From: Pseudovibrio sp. Ad37
GTDB lineage: Bacteria; Pseudomonadota; Alphaproteobacteria; Rhizobiales; Stappiaceae
Length of the DNA stretch: 64,000 bases
Assembly: GCF_001623075.1 (NCBI RefSeq)
Contig: NZ_LMCF01000026.1
Span: forward strand, 1 to 64,000
Direction of reading: 5' to 3'
The position numbers were made by a program, and so were the translations under genes. Below the pieces are notes generated by a model. That model saw only the letters and a program-made list of their open reading frames with translations. It was not told the origin of the DNA and searched no databases. Below, piece after piece: positions 60,932 to 64,000 of the stretch; the stretch's first letter is position 1, and each line of letters starts with the position of its first letter.

Positions 60932-61806
60932 TGGCTGAGCACAAAAAGGAAATCGACCAGGTAACGGGTATCGAAACCACTGGTCACGAATGGGATGGCC
61001 TGAAAGAGCTCAATAACCCGCTTCCTAAGTGGTGGCTCTACATGTTCTACGGGTCCATCGTATGGTCTGTAATCTACTGGATCCTCATGCCAAGCTGGCC
61101 GCTGGTCAACGGTTATACAAAGGGTCTTCTGGATTACAGCCAGCGTGCAGTAGCAACAGAGAATTTTGATAAAGCGGCTGCAGAACGAGCAGAAATCGGC
61201 ACGATGCTTCTTGAAGCGTCTCTCGAAGAAATTCGTGATACTCCGGCACTGCTCGAGTTTGCTATGGCTCAGGGTGAAGTGGCATTTGGTGACAACTGTG
61301 CACCTTGTCATGGAACTGGTGCGACAGGCTTTGAGGGCTATCCAAACCTTCAGGACGACAGCTGGATCTGGGGTGGCGATTTGGACACCCTGTCAACCAC
61401 TATCTCTTATGGTGTTCGTGCAGAGCATGACGAAACCCGGTATGCGGAAATGCCTGCATTCGGTCGTGATGAGCTGCTTGAAAAAGAAGAGATTATTCAG
61501 GTTGCAAACTATGTCGGTTCTGTAGCTGGTCTGCCAACGCAAGAAGGCGTTGATCTGGAAGCGGGCAAAGTGATCTATGAAGAGAACTGTGCTGCCTGCC
61601 ATATGGAAAACGCCAAGGGCGACTTGGAAACAGGTTCTCCGAACCTGACAGCACCAACCTATCTCTATGGCAAGTCTGTAGAAGACATCATCGCGCAGGT
61701 GAATGCACCACGTCACGGTGTGATGCCTGCATGGATCGACCGTCTGGGTGAGACCACAGTTAAATCACTGGCTGTGTACGTTCACTCTCTCGGTGGCGGT
61801 CAATAA
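60931..61806 (+). CDS. fixP: cbb3-type cytochrome c oxidase subunit III (di-heme)
   Basis: 291 residues: an N-terminal membrane helix (WWLYMFYGSIVWSVIYWILM) and two c-type heme domains, each with its own motif: CAPCHGTGATGFEGYPNL and CAACHMENAKGDLETG, with axial Met in YAEMPAFGR and HGVMPAWIDR. It receives electrons from soluble or membrane cytochrome c. TAATG overlap with fixQ. Confidence 0.96.
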   Translation: MAEHKKEIDQVTGIETTGHEWDGLKELNNPLPKWWLYMFYGSIVWSVIYWILMPSWPLVNGYTKGLLDYSQRAVATENFDKAAAERAEIGTMLLEASLEEIRDTPALLEFAMAQGEVAFGDNCAPCHGTGATGFEGYPNLQDDSWIWGGDLDTLSTTISYGVRAEHDETRYAEMPAFGRDELLEKEEIIQVANYVGSVAGLPTQEGVDLEAGKVIYEENCAACHMENAKGDLETGSPNLTAPTYLYGKSVEDIIAQVNAPRHGVMPAWIDRLGETTVKSLAVYVHSLGGGQ

Positions 61807-61836
61807 GATCTCTGAATATTTTTGAGATGACGACAT

Positions 61837-61864
61837 AAGCGAGGACGCGTAAGTGCCCTCGCTT
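61837..61864 (+). terminator. Intercistronic hairpin between fixP and fixG
   Basis: AAGCGAGG (61837-61844) and CCTCGCTT (61857-61864) with a 12-nt loop, no T-run. It could separate a full-length and a shorter transcript or protect the fixNOQP mRNA. Confidence 0.5.
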
Positions 61865-61902
61865 CACTTGCACAAAGCACATCGCCAACTGAGGAAGACA
61901 TT

Positions 61903-63378
61903 ATGTCTAGCCAAGTTGAACCCATCGATAAAGAAGAGGACGAAGCCTGGTTCGCGTCAGCGGCTAAAGTTTACCCCATGGAGGTAAAAGGCCGTTTTCG
62001 GAAAATCAAATGGGCAATCCTTTTTATTACCCTTGGAATTTATTACTTTACTCCCTTCATTCGTTGGGACAGAGGGCCTTTGCTCTCTGATCAGGCTGTT
62101 CTCGTCGATTTTGAGAGAAAAAGAGGTTACTTCTTCTTTCTCGAAATTTGGCCGCAGGAAGTCTACTACCTTGCCGGTTTGCTCATCATTGCATCGGTAG
62201 CTCTGTTTTTGATGAACGCGATCGCAGGTCGCCTATGGTGCGGTTATCTTTGCCCGCAGACAGTTTGGACAGACCTGTTCTTTCGCGTAGAAAGCATGAT
62301 TGAAGGCGATCGCCGCAAACGGATTACGCTGGACAAACAGCCTTGGAATGCAGAAAAAATTCTCAAAAAGGGAACAAAACATTTTCTTTGGCTAATGATT
62401 GCCTGGTGGACCGGAGGGGCGTGGGTTCTTTACTTCGCGGATGCACCAACCCTTGTATATGATCTTGCAACAGGGCAAGCTGCATTCTCTGCTTACGTCT
62501 GGATTGGAATCCTGACGTTCACCACCTACTCGCTGGCTGGTCACATGCGTGAGCAGGTCTGTGTGTATATGTGTCCTTGGCCACGTATTCAGGCAGCTCT
62601 CACTGACGAGCACGCTCTAAACGTAACCTATCGTTATGACCGTGGTGAACCTCGCGGTCACTTGAAAGAGAGCAAAAAACGCATCGCAGATGGCTTGCCT
62701 GCGGGTGACTGTATCGACTGTAACCAGTGTTTCTATGCATGTCCGACAGGTGTCGATATTCGTAAAGGCGCGCAGCTCGATTGTATCCAGTGTGGCTTGT
62801 GCATCGACGCCTGTGACTCGATCATGACTAAGGTTGGCAAGCCAACGGGTCTGATCGCGTATGACACGGACGACAACATTGAGCGCCGCGAAAGAGGTGA
62901 GGCATCAGTTTATCGTCTGATCCGTCCTCGTACTGTTGTATATACAGCAATCATTGCGTTGATTGCGGGTGTGATGTTGTACGCACAGCTCAACCGTTCC
63001 ATGACGGATCTGTCTGTCGTTCATGACCGGAACCCGCTCTACGTTCAACAAAGTGACGGGTCCTTCAGAAACGGCTACTCGCTTCGCCTGCTGAACAAAC
63101 ACAACAACGAGCAGTCCTTTACGCTGAGTGTTGAGGACATGCCTAAAGGGGCGACCCTTGAAGTTGTGGGCATTCACAAGAATGCGGATGACGTGACAAA
63201 GGATACTCAACTGAGTTTGTCGGTAGATGCTGACACGACCCGTTCTGTACGAGCACTCGTGTTCTCTCCAGCTGGTGTCGAAATGCCAAGTTCTCTGCCT
63301 ATGAGCTTTAAGCTGGTGGACACAGAGACTGGTGAAACAACAGTGATCAGCGACTTCTTCCGGGCACCCGGCAAGTAG
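61903..63378 (+). CDS. fixG: Cytochrome c oxidase accessory protein FixG/CcoG
   Basis: 491-residue membrane ferredoxin-like protein needed to deliver copper to the cbb3 oxidase. It has four or five hydrophobic helices, GRLWCGYLCPQTVWTDLFF, the CVYMCPWPRIQ motif and two 4Fe-4S clusters in CIDCNQCFYACPTGVDIRKG and CIQCGLCIDACDSIM; a C-terminal Ig-like FixG domain follows (residues 370-491). Same strand as fixNOQP after 96 bases. Confidence 0.95.
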   Translation: MSSQVEPIDKEEDEAWFASAAKVYPMEVKGRFRKIKWAILFITLGIYYFTPFIRWDRGPLLSDQAVLVDFERKRGYFFFLEIWPQEVYYLAGLLIIASVALFLMNAIAGRLWCGYLCPQTVWTDLFFRVESMIEGDRRKRITLDKQPWNAEKILKKGTKHFLWLMIAWWTGGAWVLYFADAPTLVYDLATGQAAFSAYVWIGILTFTTYSLAGHMREQVCVYMCPWPRIQAALTDEHALNVTYRYDRGEPRGHLKESKKRIADGLPAGDCIDCNQCFYACPTGVDIRKGAQLDCIQCGLCIDACDSIMTKVGKPTGLIAYDTDDNIERRERGEASVYRLIRPRTVVYTAIIALIAGVMLYAQLNRSMTDLSVVHDRNPLYVQQSDGSFRNGYSLRLLNKHNNEQSFTLSVEDMPKGATLEVVGIHKNADDVTKDTQLSLSVDADTTRSVRALVFSPAGVEMPSSLPMSFKLVDTETGETTVISDFFRAPGK

Positions 63379-63414
63379 GCGTCACAGGCTATAAAAGCAC
63401 CTAATTCAACTTGC

Positions 63415-63440
63415 GTGATAAGGGGTACGCCCCTTATCAC
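63415..63440 (+). terminator. 11-bp hairpin with TACG tetraloop between fixG and fixH
   Basis: GTGATAAGGGG (63415-63425) pairs perfectly with CCCCTTATCAC (63430-63440) across loop TACG, a stable UNCG-type tetraloop in RNA. No T-run follows, so it may be an mRNA-stabilising or attenuating element. Confidence 0.7.
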
Positions 63441-63503
63441 TTAAACGATCAAAAAGGCGAAGCTCACCCCCCATCTTATGAGCCGCCAAAAAGGAGCTAG
63501 GAT

Positions 63504-64000
63504 ATGACAATGGCTGTAGACCACAAGTCTCCGCGTAAACCTCGGCAGATTACCGGCCGCACGGTTCTGTTCAGCCTCATTGCGTTCTTCGGCGCTATCG
63601 CTGCAATGAATGCTGTTATGGTCTATATCGCAATTGACACCTTCCCAGGACTGGAAGTCGATAGCTCCTATAAGGTAAGCCAGCGATACAACAAAGAAAT
63701 CGCCAATGCGAATGCTCAAGCCGCTCTTAACTGGAGCGTAAATGCTGCCATTGAACGCAATGGCGACGGTTCTGCTCATGTGCGCGTTTTGGCAAAAGAT
63801 AAAGCCGGTGCTCCGATCACCGGTGAAATGGTAACCGTTAAACTACATCGCCCAACAATCACAGCAGCTGATCAGGATCTTATCTTGTCTGAGCGCTCCG
63901 CGGGTGAATATGTAGCCAATGCATCTGGCATTGGCGCTGGCAACTGGAACGTGGTCGTAGAAATCGCGGATCGAAGCGACAAGACGCTTCCGATTTTCCG
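63504..64000 (+). CDS. fixH: FixH protein, partial at window end
   Basis: Membrane protein that partners FixI/CcoI in cbb3 oxidase assembly. The first 165 codons are in the window: one N-terminal transmembrane helix (VLFSLIAFFGAIAAMNAVMVYIA) and a periplasmic beta-rich domain with FPGLEVDSSYKVSQRYN and IGAGNWNVVVEIA, both FixH hallmarks. ATG 63504 follows AAGGAG. fixI and fixS are expected just beyond the window. Confidence 0.93.
   Translation, partial: MTMAVDHKSPRKPRQITGRTVLFSLIAFFGAIAAMNAVMVYIAIDTFPGLEVDSSYKVSQRYNKEIANANAQAALNWSVNAAIERNGDGSAHVRVLAKDKAGAPITGEMVTVKLHRPTITAADQDLILSERSAGEYVANASGIGAGNWNVVVEIADRSDKTLPIF

Noticed and set aside
1-64000. CRISPR array, tRNA, rRNA or prophage
   Set aside because: No regularly spaced direct repeats, cloverleaf or phage gene cluster was seen by eye; a tRNAscan-type search could still find something missed.

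Overview
The window reads as chromosome of a marine alphaproteobacterium, most likely Pseudovibrio or a close relative in the Stappiaceae/Rhodobacteraceae range. This assignment is inferred from gene content, not from a search: class I lysyl-tRNA synthetase, a PodJ-like polarity protein, FixLJ-FixK control of a cbb3 oxidase, ApaG, DUF6460, an ion channel of the bacterial sodium channel type and an alphaproteobacterial fatty-acid oxidation operon. No rRNA, tRNA, CRISPR array or prophage was seen.

Left edge (1-1070): the last 126 bases are the 3' end of a group II intron (domains V and VI are both foldable), inserted inside an IS3-family transposase gene whose 3' half follows and ends at about 614. 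Then come a NavBac-type channel, a CDP-alcohol phosphatidyltransferase, ApaG, a TerB-like protein, LysK, an SGNH hydrolase, a ChaA-type antiporter, an SNase-like protein, an S24-type repressor, DUF952, PyrD, WrbA, a medium-chain dehydrogenase, a MATE exporter, a histone-deacetylase-like amidohydrolase and a TetR regulator (1.1-16.4 kb).

16.5-19.8 kb is the least ordinary stretch. It holds a protein made of four tandem GNAT acetyltransferase domains whose last domain is thrown out of frame by a third copy of a 7-bp repeat. Convergent to it is an unrecognised protein with a cysteine/histidine layout like NlpC/P60 peptidases, followed by a small membrane protein.

19.7-28.0 kb is lipid catabolism: a minus-strand operon of acyl-CoA dehydrogenase, GST, thiolase and FadJ-type multifunctional enzyme, with a palindromic operator, plus an ArsR-type regulator divergent from two small ferredoxin-fold genes and a MerR regulator. 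28.5-43.6 kb has the giant PodJ-like protein, a TSUP exporter pair, the ligase-associated helicase and PdeM nuclease, NTF2-like, DsbA-like, thioesterase, esterase and YjbQ genes.

43.7-50.5 kb looks like an acetate-type sensing and uptake locus: a DUF4212/SSS symporter pair, a LuxR-type response regulator and a hybrid histidine kinase with a symporter-like N-terminus (CrbS/CrbR arrangement). 51.9-64 kb is the microaerobic respiration island: FixL, FixJ, a lone receiver protein, a FixK-type regulator, HemN, an AbrB-like membrane protein and fixNOQP-GH. FixK boxes (TTGAT-N4-ATCAA type) are visible before fixK, hemN and fixN, so the regulatory chain can be read directly: FixLJ to FixK to oxidase and anaerobic heme synthesis. 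The window ends inside fixH.
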